Source of the DNA: Telopea speciosissima
Lineage: Eukaryota > Streptophyta > Magnoliopsida > Proteales > Proteaceae
NCBI RefSeq assembly: GCF_018873765.1
Contig: NC_057917.1
Coordinates: forward strand, 52,693,464-52,757,463
Length of the DNA stretch: 64,000 nucleotides
Direction of reading: 5' to 3'
Numbering within the stretch: the stretch's first letter is position 1; every line of letters begins with the position of its first letter. The position numbers and the translations under genes were made by a program. The notes under the pieces were generated by a model that was given only the letters and a program-made list of their open reading frames with translations, did not search any database and had not been told where the DNA came from. Below are positions 36,996 to 48,300 of the stretch, one piece after another.

Positions 36996-37965
36996 ATGCT
37001 ACTATGATAACTCGGAGACACTGTGGGTCACTTAACTTATCGCCACAATTGAACCCTTATTATCACCAGGGAGCCTATGTCGGTAGAAGCCACCAAGACC
37101 ACCTAGTGGCAGACCCTGATGATCAATGGTCATCCCTGACCTGGCCTCTCTTCCCCACAGGCAACAAGGAGCCCCGATCACCGAACACCTAAACCCCTGC
37201 TGGTAAGAGTCGTAGCATAGGGAAGTGAATCCTAGCCGCAGTTATACTACATGCAAGTCCTATCGTCCCGAGAGGTATTCCAGGTGCATCAACGCCCCAT
37301 TCCATTTAGTACCCGGGTACCAGCACGGCACAACGCATACAGGGCAGGATGGCAATCAATAAATCTCATAAATATTTCTAGGGTTCCGGCACCGGTACAC
37401 CCGGCACCATAACCCAATTCAATAATGTAAAGTAACATAATCACATTGCATCAAATCGTAACCAAGATATTTTATATGAAAGAATGCAGCATGTTCATAA
37501 ATGATACAAGAATCATAACAACTATATAATTCATATTGAACAAGCCCAAACATCACCCAAAACCCACTCACAAGTTGTTCGATCGTCGCTTAGGGTGTTT
37601 AGTAGGATTTTCCTTGATACACGTTCTCCCGTATAGGTTATGAAATCTGGGGATGTGTGAGAATAGTATTAGAAGAGTGTAGGTGGATCCCATGATGGAT
37701 CCCAATAGTTAATTTTAGGTTTCAATAAAAAAAGACGGGCGGACTCGGGGACGGAAGCAACAAGGTGAGTCCGCTCGGCCCGTCCTGCATATGGTGAAAA
37801 CAGGAGGGACGGATTCACGGATGGAACCTCTAAGTGAATCCGTTCGTGCATCCGTTCAAACCCTAAGACATTCCCGAGAGGGAACGGAACCATGGACGGA
37901 ATCAATAGATGAATCCGCTCCTCGGCCCGTCCTTTCCTATTTTTTCCTTCTTCCCCCTAATAAAT

Positions 37966-38070
37966 TCTTTTCCAAACCCAACCAGAAAATCGAAATAGGT
38001 TAAAAAAAAAAACAATAGGAAAAAAAAAAAAAAAAAAAAGGGGAAACCCCCCCCCCCTGAACCCCCCCCC
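37966..38070. repeat. A-rich and C-rich low-complexity runs
   Basis: A-runs at about 38002-38040 and C-runs at 38047-38070, inside the long LTR fossil. Confidence 0.8.
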
Positions 38071-39590
38071 TTCCTCTTTTCCAAGAATGGATCTCACGGA
38101 TGGAAACCACGATCTTTGGATCACGATTCGTGGAATCCGTTGAAGTCTCTGTTCGAGATTTTGAAGGATTTTCACCTCCAACCTTCCATCCTTGAGATTA
38201 CATGGCTCCAAGGGTTAGAGAGGAGAGTCCTAAGTCTCTTTAAGGTTAATAGAACCCAATTCAACCATGGTCCTTAGGGGATCCAAGAATTTGGAACCAT
38301 TTCTAGGGTTTCACCATTCCTAGGTTGAAGTTTTAAAGCTAAAATTCCCACACATAAATGTGCTCATCACCTAGGTTGAAGTTTTAAAGCTTAGAACAGC
38401 AGTTCAGGCTACTAGGGTTAGGGATGGCATTAAGGAAGAGGGGTAGGTCTCCATCTAGGAGGCCAAAGTATAACATTGGGTTTCCCAAAGGAAACCCTAA
38501 GTTGGAATCAATCCATGAGAGGATTTCCCCCCACTTGAAATGGAAAGAGAGGGAAGAAGGGAAAGGCACTCACCTAACTTGATCAGCCAATGGATGAAGT
38601 CCACCTCCAGCCCTCCTCCAATCACTTCCTTCTTCTCCTTCAATGCCCTGCAAGCCTCCAACGGTTTTGGTTGGTAGGAGAAGTGAAAGAGCCAATGGAT
38701 GGCTGAGCTAAGTATTTATAGCAAGTGGCCCACTTAGGGCCTGTTTGGTTTGGGGCACTTAGAATAAAACTCATTTAAATGCAACCATAGGCTAGTGGGC
38801 CCACCAACATAGCACATACACATTTCAAGGGGACTATGGGTGGGGTCCACCTTGCCTGGGGGCTCAGGTACAAATGTTCGGGGCATGGGGTGTGGGCCCC
38901 ACACAAGGAAAACACCTAAAAAGCATGAAACAACACGGACGGATCCACGGACAAAACCAGCCTTGTGAGTCCGTCCGTGACTTCATCGCTGCTATAAAGG
39001 CAGAAACACAAGAAAAGTTGTTGGGCTTTGGTCCACACTTCAAGGCCATAAAGGGGAGGGTACACTAACATACTTTAGAGTAGTAACTTAGCCCTCGACC
39101 GTCATGACGTGTCCTTCGTGATCCCGAAGAGTTTCTCGACCGCGATGCTAAGTTCATCGTTGAGGGAGGTGTCTAAGTGTGGGGACACAGGAAAAGTCTT
39201 CCGATATTCTTCACTCCGGGGGCTCGTGTTAGGAGGATGGTCGACGAAATCACCATCGACAAATCTCCCCCATTGCCGGTTGAGGAACATCTCTTCGACG
39301 GGCAGGCCCGTGAACTGGTCAATGATCTTGTAACTGGGATTGACCACAAGTGAGAACAGTTCTCCGGCATACACGGCAGCAGTATCTACACGTCACAAGG
39401 AAGAGAAAGCATAAATAATTAGCTAACCCGGGTGCGGATATAACATTATCACATATGATCGACAAGTCTTGGTGATAGAGTCCTAGTGTTATCGCATGTA
39501 ATCGACAGCTCTTGGTAATAAAGTTTGACTTTCTGTAAACCACACTAACTCATCAGGATAGAGTCATACTAGGTTAGGCAATGTTAGAGA

Positions 39591-40419
39591 TAAGGTTTGC
39601 GGAGATAAGATAAGATCGACCAGTCTTGAGAAATGTAGGAGAAAAACTCTCGTTTAATATTCTTTGAGTGCACCCTCCTACTTCACCCTGCTATGTTACC
39701 CTGCCTTGTAAATTCTGATTTCTTATTGGGTGAAATCTTATAGGAAGGGCCTAACATGAAATTGAAATGAAATAATTAGTATGCCCTTTTCCCAACAATT
39801 GATAAACTCAACCAGATGTCTTGAAAATGACAAAGAGTATGAGAAGGAAGATAATTAAAAAGTATAAAAAATAAACAAGTAGAACAATGGGATTTTTTTT
39901 TATTCTTTATTATTATTATTTTTTTGTAATAAGTAGATGACATTTGGATAAATTTCAGATAAGCAGATGCACACACTTCTACTATCAATTTGAAATAACA
40001 GGGGGTGTTGCAGACTTGCAAGGCTTGCGGGACAGGGAAGGTGGTGTGGAGTGGGGTAGTAGAGTGACGGAGAGGGATGTTGCAGGGCTGGATGGGATAG
40101 TTGAGGTGGGGTAGGGTGGGACGTTGGATTGGGATGAGGGAGCAGGGTGTACCCAGAAGAAGAAGAAGAAGCGTACGAGGATGGGATTTTTTTAATTATA
40201 ATTTAAGGGAAAAAGATCTCTAATTGGTGGTGTTTCCTACCCCCTCTCACATGGCACCGTGAGATGAAGACTCTGTCCCTTGGGTAGATACCTAGGCGTG
40301 CTCACCCATTGGCCCAAAATATAAAATTTCAGCACTATCTAAACTCCAAACAATTATTACTGGGCGAGCTAAGCATCCGTTACCCAAAATAAAAGTCCAA
40401 AAACCTAGAAATTTATGGA
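39591..40419. other. Intergenic, no gene seen
   Basis: Contains T-rich runs at 39890-39925 and a G-rich segment at 40000-40150 (GGTGGGGTAGGGTGGG-like). No gene or paired repeat recognised. Confidence 0.4.
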
Positions 40420-40590
40420 AAGAGAACGTTATTTGGGTGTGTGCAGTATGTTGCCCTTGCACCCAGACACAGAGGCGGGTGAAATGATCACCACGTCCTT
40501 GGGAAATTCTGCCTTTCTATGAGGGCATGACAATCATTTCACCCGCCTCTGTGTCCGGGCGCAGGGGCAGCACCCAAATAGCGTTCTTTC
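40420..40590. mobile_element. Palindromic MITE, GAGAACGTTATTTGGG ends
   Basis: The left arm AGAGAACGTTATTTGGGTG and the right arm CACCCAAATAGCGTTCTTTC form an inverted repeat of about 65 bp, including GACACAGAGGCGGGTGAAATG against CATTTCACCCGCCTCTGTG. It is related in its ends and plan to 1168-1283, 43698-43834 and 59958-60119 (Mutator-like). Confidence 0.8.
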
Positions 40591-40607
40591 TCCAATAAAT
40601 TTATTGT

Positions 40608-40772
40608 GGGAAATAGTTTTTTGTCCAAGAGTGTGGCCTATGCCAGCACTCCCATGAGTCTATCTCTCTCCTCCCATATGAAAAGATGCCTCTACCCCTT
40701 TGTTTTGAGGAGAGAGATAGACACATGGGAGTATTGGAGTAAGCCACACTCCTGGACAGAGTTCTTTTTCCC
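40608..40772. mobile_element. Palindromic MITE, GGGAAATAGTTTTTTGTCC ends
   Basis: The left arm (GTCCAAGAGTGTGGCC, then GTCTATCTCTCTCCTC) and the right arm (GAGGAGAGAGATAGAC, then GCCACACTCCTGGACAGAG) form an inverted repeat covering most of the 165 bp. It stands directly beside the preceding MITE. A degenerate relative is at 21396-21545. Confidence 0.8.
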
Positions 40773-41200
40773 ATTTATTATACAGAACCAGTGAAATGGG
40801 GATCATTATGAGGGATAGGGGCAGTTTTGAACATTTGTCCTATAGAAGGTAAGTTTAGCCCAAAAGGGGAAAAAAATCCTATAAAAGCTGAGTAATAGTG
40901 ATGGTCATAGTGGGTTTTCCTACACCAATGGTGAAGGAAAATATTCTCCACGGTTAGAAAATGGTTTAGTGTTGGACTTAGTTCGATAATTATTTGGGTG
41001 TTCAGTGTTGACGATGCTTGGTTGCAGCTTGATAGCCGTCAGATCAAGATTGACTATTTTATAGGGCAATTAACTTGTTTATGACCCATTTATATCCCAT
41101 ATAAAAGTAGATCATAGCCTGATTAACTTACCCGATTATGGACTAATACCCAATATACTAAATATAAACGTATCAACGCCTAGCCTATAAAAAGAAAAAA

Positions 41201-41363
41201 TATCTCTTGTAATTTCCTGCCCGGTCCAATTCCCTGGTGCCTGTAATAAGAGGGGATGGACCCCACTCGGGTAGAGTGTTCGGATAGGGGTGGAATGGTC
41301 ATTGCGTCCCCTTGTTAGGAGTATTAGGGGAACTGGATTGGGCAGGGAATTGCAAGGGATAAA
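41201..41363. mobile_element. MITE copy A, TATCTC..TGTAATTTCCTGC ends
   Basis: The left end TCTTGTAATTTCCTGCCCGG and the right end GGGCAGGGAATTGCAAGGGA form an inverted repeat. This copy is uninterrupted and reads through CATTGCGTCCCCTTGTTAGG, giving the empty site for the insertion in copy B. Confidence 0.75.
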
Positions 41364-41460
41364 GATCCAATGTGGCACCGACATGAGGCTTTAAATTAGT
41401 GAAAACCAATTAAAGCCCCGATCGAAATTGACCGACACAGGCTGGTTGACACCGAAAAAT

Positions 41461-41844
41461 TATCTCCTGCAATTCCCTGCTCGGACCTCCCCAATGCCTC
41501 TTATACCTAGTGCCTGTAATAAGAGGGGGTGGACCCCACATCCCCACCCGGGCAGAGTGTTCGGGCAAGGGTGGAATTGTCATTGCGTCCCCGACCTGGC
41601 TCCTGTCTAGCCGTGGTGGGAGCTGGACCGTCCAGCACTTGGAAACCACCCCAAAAATAGGGTGTGGTCATTTCACATGTGGGGCCTAGGTGGCATTCAC
41701 CTGCGAAATGACCACCCCACCCCTGATTTTGCTATCGTTTAGCGATGCTAGACGCTCTAGCTCCTGCCACGGCTCAATAGAATCCTTTTCCCTTGTTAGG
41801 GGCGCTAGGGGAACTGGACCGGACAGGGAATTGCACGGGATAAA
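41461..41844. mobile_element. MITE copy B, interrupted by a Mutator-like MITE
   Basis: The same family as 41201-41363: left part 41461-41592, right part 41786-41844. Compared with copy A, the sequence is split after CATTGCGTCCCC and resumes at CCCTTGTTAGGGG. Confidence 0.75.
41593..41785. mobile_element. Mutator-like MITE nested in copy B
   Basis: The ends GACCTGGCTCCTGTCTAGCC and GAGCTAGAGC-type inverse ending TCAATAGAATCC form an imperfect inverted repeat, with an inner pair GTCATTTCACATG and GCGAAATGACCACC. It is related to 16928-17117 and to the ends of 6509-8180. Confidence 0.75.
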
Positions 41845-41850
41845 GATCCG

Positions 41851-42319
41851 TTGACACCCTACATGTACGTGTGGTCTCAACTCTCAAATGGCAAGAGTTA
41901 AGAGTCTCAACCAGAGCAACGTGTGTGTGCCACCCCCACAAACTCATCTTCTACTTTTATGTCTTTTTGAACTTAGAGGCCCGCGTACCAATTTCATCAC
42001 TTGATGGGGCTGGGACCAGTACAGACGTGGACAGATAATACGGGCGAAGCAGTATGGAATGTGATACATCCTACTGTACGAAATACCAACCCTGTTTCAA
42101 CTCATAGACAAGGATTAAGAGAAAACGAGGATCTCTCTTCTCTATTCAGAAATCAGAATTCACTGTTGGCGGTGGAATCACCTCCCAGTTCCATCCTCTG
42201 TTGTCTCCCTGTTCTCTTCACGAACATCTGACGAGACTTTGGTTTTCGAATCGTAATTTAGTTGAAATGAATCTATCGACGATGCATTGATCTGCTATCG
42301 GCGAATAACCGTTGACCAA
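41851..42319 (+). promoter_or_regulatory. Upstream flank and probable 5' leader of the RELCH-like gene
   Basis: No repeat or other gene is recognised between the MITE cluster and the start codon at 42320. The core promoter and 5' untranslated region should lie here, by position only. An upstream ATG at 42287 is in frame but adds residues (MICYRRITVDQ) not expected in the family. Confidence 0.5.
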
Positions 42320-45300
42320 ATGGACGTGGAGAAATCATCCCTCTGCAACTGTGTCGTGAATTTCCTCCTCGAAGAGAACTATTTTCTGACTGCGTTTGAG
42401 TTATTTCACGAGCTACTCGATGACGGTCGAGATGCGCAGGCTATCAGGCTCAAAGAGTTCTTTGCTGATACCTCTCAGTTCCCGCCAGATCAGATCTCTC
42501 GTTTCAATACTCTCCGAGGTACTACTAAACCCTTTCCTCCATTCTCCCTTCCTTCTGTTATCTTTCTCAAAGCTAATGCGCAAGCAATTCAATGTTAAAA
42601 TTCTCCGATTCGATCTGGTAAGAGTTCAGTTTTCTGTTTTCTTATTCTTCTTACTTTCAAAATTTTCCGGATTTTTAAAACTCGTCTCTTAGTGTGTTAC
42701 TTACTACTCTTTTCAATTTTGGCCAAGTCAGCCCTCTGTTTAATCTTTTTTATATACGGTCTAACTACGAGATCCGATTCTGGAAGAAGGTGCATCTTAC
42801 ATTCTTACTTGGCTGTGTCTGTATAATTTAACTGACCGAAAAAATGCTTTGGGCATTAGCGTACACGATCTCATTATTAGAACGTTACCATGGAGTGAAA
42901 TTGTGGATAAACACTGTAGTATTCATTTCGGGGCTTGGCTGCTACTCTGCAGATATTTTCAAAGTTGAATCCGTATGTGCATGGTCTACGAGTGTAATTA
43001 GTCATCATCGGGATTTATCAAGGAAACCATGGTTCCCATTAATTATGATTTTCCTCCCTCTTTCGATTAGCATGGTATATTTAGTTAGAATTAGGCATAG
43101 TGCACCTCACAGGGCAATTGGGCTGATAGAATCTATTCCCTTCAGTTATATGTTTTCTTGGTTGGGAGGTTTTATTCTTTATTTAATTGGTTTTATCGTT
43201 ACTAAGGTTACTTTTGGGCCCTTTTCTGTTTGAGCTCTTATAATCTTATTAAACCCTTTCCAATTTTTTTTTGTAGTTTTACCTTATTGATCCTAATTGA
43301 CAAATCATACTGGACTACAAAATCCATTCTAAACTATCCCAGGTTTCTGTTACATTAATAAAATAAGTGAAATGAAGAATTATGCTTGTGGATAATTAAC
43401 CTTCTTTTCATACCCAAAAAAAAAAAAAAATATATGAACTAGCAATTTGTGTGAGAGAGAAATTTCTGAGAGTTGAGTTGCATGAACTCTAGAATGCACT
43501 CATGTAGCGTATAAAAAGTCCTTTGTTCATATATGAACGAAGGCAATGACTCCAAAAATGTGGGAGGAAATTCATTTGATAGGTTGATGTGCAGAAAACT
43601 TAAGTTTGAAGTAAGAGGGAACAAACTATGATGGAGTGGTAATCATTGGTTTGATGAGATGGTGTTTTCATTAAAAAGCCATGTATATTTAAAGTTAGGG
43701 GTGCTGTTCTCTGTGCTGCAGTGCAGCCTGCGCCCAGGCACATGGGGGTGGGTGCAGTGACTACCCTGCCCCCCTGCACAGGCTGCCCATGTGCCTGGGC
43801 GCAGGCTGCGCTGCGGCACAGAGAACATTCTCCCTTAAAGTTATATGGACAAGAACTATTTGATGAAAAGCATGGATATATTTTACCACCATCAGTGCTG
43901 CAACAATTTATATGGGTTTTTAGTCAGTTTCCTGCTGGAAGTAAACTAAAACAAGGACATCAATTGTGTAGCAAAGGATAACACCTCACAGGTATCTAAA
44001 AAGTCATCAATAAACAATTATGTTAGTTAGTGAAAACAGACACATTTGTTCTGTACGTCGAAGACATTCCTCTGGTAGAATGACTGCAGTTGAATTTTAA
44101 CAGATATAAATGGAAGGGAGAAGATCAGAGATAGAGTGGAGAGGTGTACTATCATGAAAGTACCAAATACTGATATTGACATTGTATCATGTAGATAGAT
44201 TTTTCGGGGGTACAATATTGTATCATGTGGATACAATTAAATTAAGCAGGTGGAAGCATCAGATTCCTGGATGCACAGACTCTCAGTTTCTTCATTAGGG
44301 GTTTTAATCCTGGATAAATGGTGGCAGCCTGGCAGGGGAAGGAAAAGAATACTTTATTGATAAATACAGGGCAAGACCATGTGGCACAATTTTGATTTCA
44401 GGAATCTCGGCTGGGATGAAAAATTGAAATCTATGCTCTTCAAGTCAACCAAGAGTGAACCTTTTTTAACAGCAAACAAAATGAAGAAAAATATTGATAA
44501 AACCTGAACATTTTCTTGAGAGAAGCAATCTTTTGGTGATTAATTGGCAGAGTCTATGCATTCGCTGAATGAGCTTAATCTGCAAGTAGTACTTGGTTGA
44601 CTTTTTTTTATTGGGGAAAAGAGAAGCATAGTTGACTTATTCAAATGAACTGCTTCTATTTAGTTACAAAACAGATTTATATTATATTTGGTTTAGCATG
44701 CGAAGGTCCTCTTTTTTCTCTCTCCATCCTTCCTTTGATTTTGCTTTTGTAATATTTGTGTTATTATCTTGTTCTTGGTCCTTGTTTGCTTTGATGGACT
44801 GATGTTGGAAAGTTTTAGGTTGTATATGGGGTATTTCTTTCTTGCAAATAAATCGTTATTCTTCTCATTTATCATTCCTCATGCATTGGAAAACATAAAC
44901 GAAAGAAATTTTCATCTCTTTGTATTCTGTTACCAGTTGCAGACCCTCAAAGTTTACTAGAAGAGAAAGAAGCACTAGAAGAAAAATTGGCACTCAGTGA
45001 ATATGAACTACGTTTAGCAGAAGAGGATAATTTAAGATTGAAGACAGAACTGAAAAAGAGAGCTGAATCATCTCCAGATGATTTGAGCGGTATGCCTTAC
45101 CTTTCAGTCACTTTTATAGTCATTGATGTGCCTTCTTGCATTTCTACTGTCTTAAATATAAAATGTTGTTCTTGCATAGCTTGTATAGTTTCATGTAATA
45201 TTGCGCATGGAACATGGGAATTTTTCAATGCATGTGAACATTTACCATCATAAGACTGGTGACCTGTTTCTATATTTCTGGAGGGCTTATAATCATATTT

Positions 45301-48300
45301 CAAATTTGTTATTTTTTAGAGTTTTCTTGGGAAATATTCTAGGAGATATTATATGGAGTACCATTGAATAGAAGGTCATGCTTAATTTCGTTGTGTTTGT
45401 CAAAATAGAACAAGCTCTGGATTTTTATGCTTTTTTAGTGCTTCTCTTCTTTTCTGGTTGTGGGTTCCTGATCCATGACTGGCCTAGAATACCTTTGCAA
45501 AATAATCTGCTAAATCATGAGGTGAAGATAGTATTATACCTATAGAATCAAATTGCACTTTCAATGGTTGCTCATTGGTAACTTGGGCCTTTAAAAATTA
45601 ATGGAAGTTTTTTCTTCTTTTTTCTTCCCTGGATTGTGATGTCACCATAATGGATTTTATCATATTATTGGAATGAAGAATTTGGTTAGGACTTAGGACA
45701 GAGGTTTTATCTCTTTGATAAGGTTTTAGACAAGTAGAGTTACTGAGTATAGAGCATGGAACAAAAACTTGATCGAAACTTGTCGAAACCACCGAGTTAA
45801 CTCGGTTTCCCAGGTTTCCGAGACGAGTTGAAGGGGGATTTTATAAAATCCCTGGATTCGACCGAGTTTCGATGGTTTCGACCATATTTCGGTGGTTTCA
45901 ACACATATGCCCATCGAAACTAGGGGAAACTTGGCTCAAAACTAGGACAGACAGGTATTTATGCCAGAAATTGCCAGAAACAAGGCTAGAAACCAGGACA
46001 AACACTTCACTTAGTTACGTCTAATATCATTTAAGTTAATATTTTTGTATTTGTATTTCATTTACTTAAGATATTATTCATAAATTAGCAAACACCCCCC
46101 ATTTGAATCCAGTAAAAATAATTAAAAAATAAAATTCCAAAATGAAAAAAAGTCAGCCCCCCAGTTCAAGAACAAAAACTGGATTTTCGACGATTTTATA
46201 ATGCTGGGGTTTTTCTCAAATCTAAAAATTCCATAAATCTTAATATGGTAAAACATTGCTAAAAACCAAAAGTGCGGTAAAATATTCATTTGTTTTGTTG
46301 TCCAAAAAAAAATTTTCATTCAGAGCGATTTTGACAGCATTTGCGCACACCAAATTAAGTTTGACTAGTACATAACTCCTTCAATATAAATCAGATTTAA
46401 ACAATGTTGTTACTTATTGGAAAGCTATCAAAACAAAGTTTTCTAACAAATCCCAGATTGCTTAAATCTCATTTATATTGAAGGAGTTATGTTCCGATCA
46501 AACCTTATTTGATACCATGTCCAAGAACAATATACAGTACCAAACTTGGATCAAAACCACAAGTAATATTTTTAGTGTTCTCTACGTGAAACTAATGTAT
46601 GGATTGATTTTAAAATGTCAAAAATAAACAGCACAACAAGAATCAGGGAAAAAAAACAACTTCTGGGCCTCGAAACCAAGGTTCGAGTTAGCCTAGAGAA
46701 AGTCCCAAGTTTCGACCGAGATATGGTCGAAACCAAGACGAACTCGTTTTCTGGCTGGTCGAAACCTAGTCGAAACCTGAGTTTTAAAACCTTGGTATAG
46801 AGGGAGGGAGGGAGAGTAATGAGTTTTGCAGTTTGTGGGAAATGAACCCTTATGCATCAAACTGACACTGCAACTATTATTCTGTGTTGTAAGAGTTATT
46901 ATATAAAATTCTTGTTTGCTGATCAATCTGTCATACTTTCTCATGAATATTTCCAGTTTCCTTACATCACTGGGCTTATAACTTCTGGCCTTCTTGCTTA
47001 TGTTTTGCAGGGTCCAATATAGATGTTTCTGTGGAAGATGGGCCTACTTTGCAACAGGGAAAGAGGAATACTTCCTTTTCTGATTTAGGCCCTTTGAAGG
47101 AAAGTGAGCGTAAAGATCTTAATTGTGCTATAAAGGAATATTTGCTTCTAGCGGGATATCGGCTTACTGCCATGACATTTTATGAAGAGGTTGGCTAAAA
47201 TTGTCTTTTCTCTCTCTCTCTCTCTCTCTCTGTATATATTTTTAGCTATATCATGCAACCATATACTTGTGCACACATTACGTGTGTGTGTTTTTTATTG
47301 TATTTTTAAAATCTTGGCCTATCTGGTTGGCAGTGATGCATTTAAGCATCGATGAGTGCCTCATGAGTCATGATAACCAGCAGGCTGCCATCATTGCAAG
47401 TTCCCTATATTTCCAAGTCCAAGTATTTGGCTTGAAGACATCAAAGTACGCAGGGAAAATTATCAAATCAATGTAACTAATGATTAACAAAACTATATTT
47501 TATATGTTAGTAATATTATTTTGTATAAGTTTAGCTCCCGTGAGAACCAAATATCAGGCACATATTTCAAACATGAGACCTGGCATTGGCAATACGCATG
47601 AAAAAACTCACTTTTACAGTCCCTTATAAGGAGTATAAAAGACTGCCACCTTTAAAAAAAAGTGTTTTTGTTTTACTTTCCATGCTCTTTCATGATTTAT
47701 TTTGTTTGCAGATATGTTTTTTCGTGTTTGTTTCATAGTTGTCAAGGTGTCGCCTAGGCGTCCAGGCACCTTGGTCGCCTAGGCGGACACCTTGGTCACC
47801 TTGTTGGTGCCACCTTGATTTTGGACCCTCTCCAGCACCTTAGGTCGCCTAGACGCCATGACAACTATGGTTTGTTTAGAATATTATGGCGTCATTATAA
47901 CATGTTGATACTTTTCATGCAGGTTACAGACCAAGACCTTGATGTTTGGCAGAACACGCCTGCTTGTGTATCAGATGCTTTACGCCATTATTATTATCAA
48001 TTCCTTTCATCCACTGCAGAGGCAGCTGAGGTATTTGTTGAGAAACAAGCGAGTTAGGCCATTGCTCATCAATGGTTTATTAGATCACATGTGGCATGAT
48101 AAATTTCTTGGAATTGTGTATGTGTATAGTTTTGTATCTTTTCATGCATAGTCATTTGAAGCTATCAATTTTAACCTTTAACCTTTGCATTATTTATCTT
48201 TAGCACTTATTTCAAAACCTTATGGGGTACCAGTAATCCAAAGTTCTTGACGTCAACTCCACAGTTACAATGCCTTTTGAACTTTTCACTAACCATCTCA

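Larger units (their letters stand above)
36089..39445 (+). mobile_element. Long LTR-element fossil, probably solo LTR (Ty3 Tekay/Del-like)
   Basis: A 3.36 kb unit beginning TGTCACACCCCC and ending GGATATAACA, bounded by exact 5-bp repeats TTATC (36084-36088 and 39446-39450). TG...CA ends, 5-bp duplication and the ACACGCGTCATCCC block near the start resemble long LTRs of plant chromoviruses. No gag or pol is recognised, so a solo LTR or a non-coding relative is likely. It contains an internal tandem duplication. The intact target repeat suggests moderate age. It is inserted in the older copia-type repeat. Confidence 0.65.
35583..39590 (-). mobile_element. Copia-type/TRIM-like LTR pair, split by a younger insertion
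   Basis: Two direct repeats that start TTAAGATTGAAAATTGATTTC (about 35585 and 35903) share GAGTCCTAGT.TTATC-type blocks and GATAGAGTCATACT.GGTTAGGCAATG. Between them is TCTGATACCATA (35890-35901), the minus-strand form of an initiator-Met primer-binding site, so the element reads right to left. The right-hand copy continues at 39446 after the 36089-39445 insertion. No protein-coding internal region exists; a miniature (TRIM) LTR element or LTR-LTR recombinant fits. Broken, older than the insertion it contains. Confidence 0.6.

Noticed and set aside
42844-43233. 129-codon hydrophobic open frame in RELCH-like intron 1
   Set aside because: It is long for an intron frame but has no recognisable family pattern, no splice partners and lies between well-supported exons.
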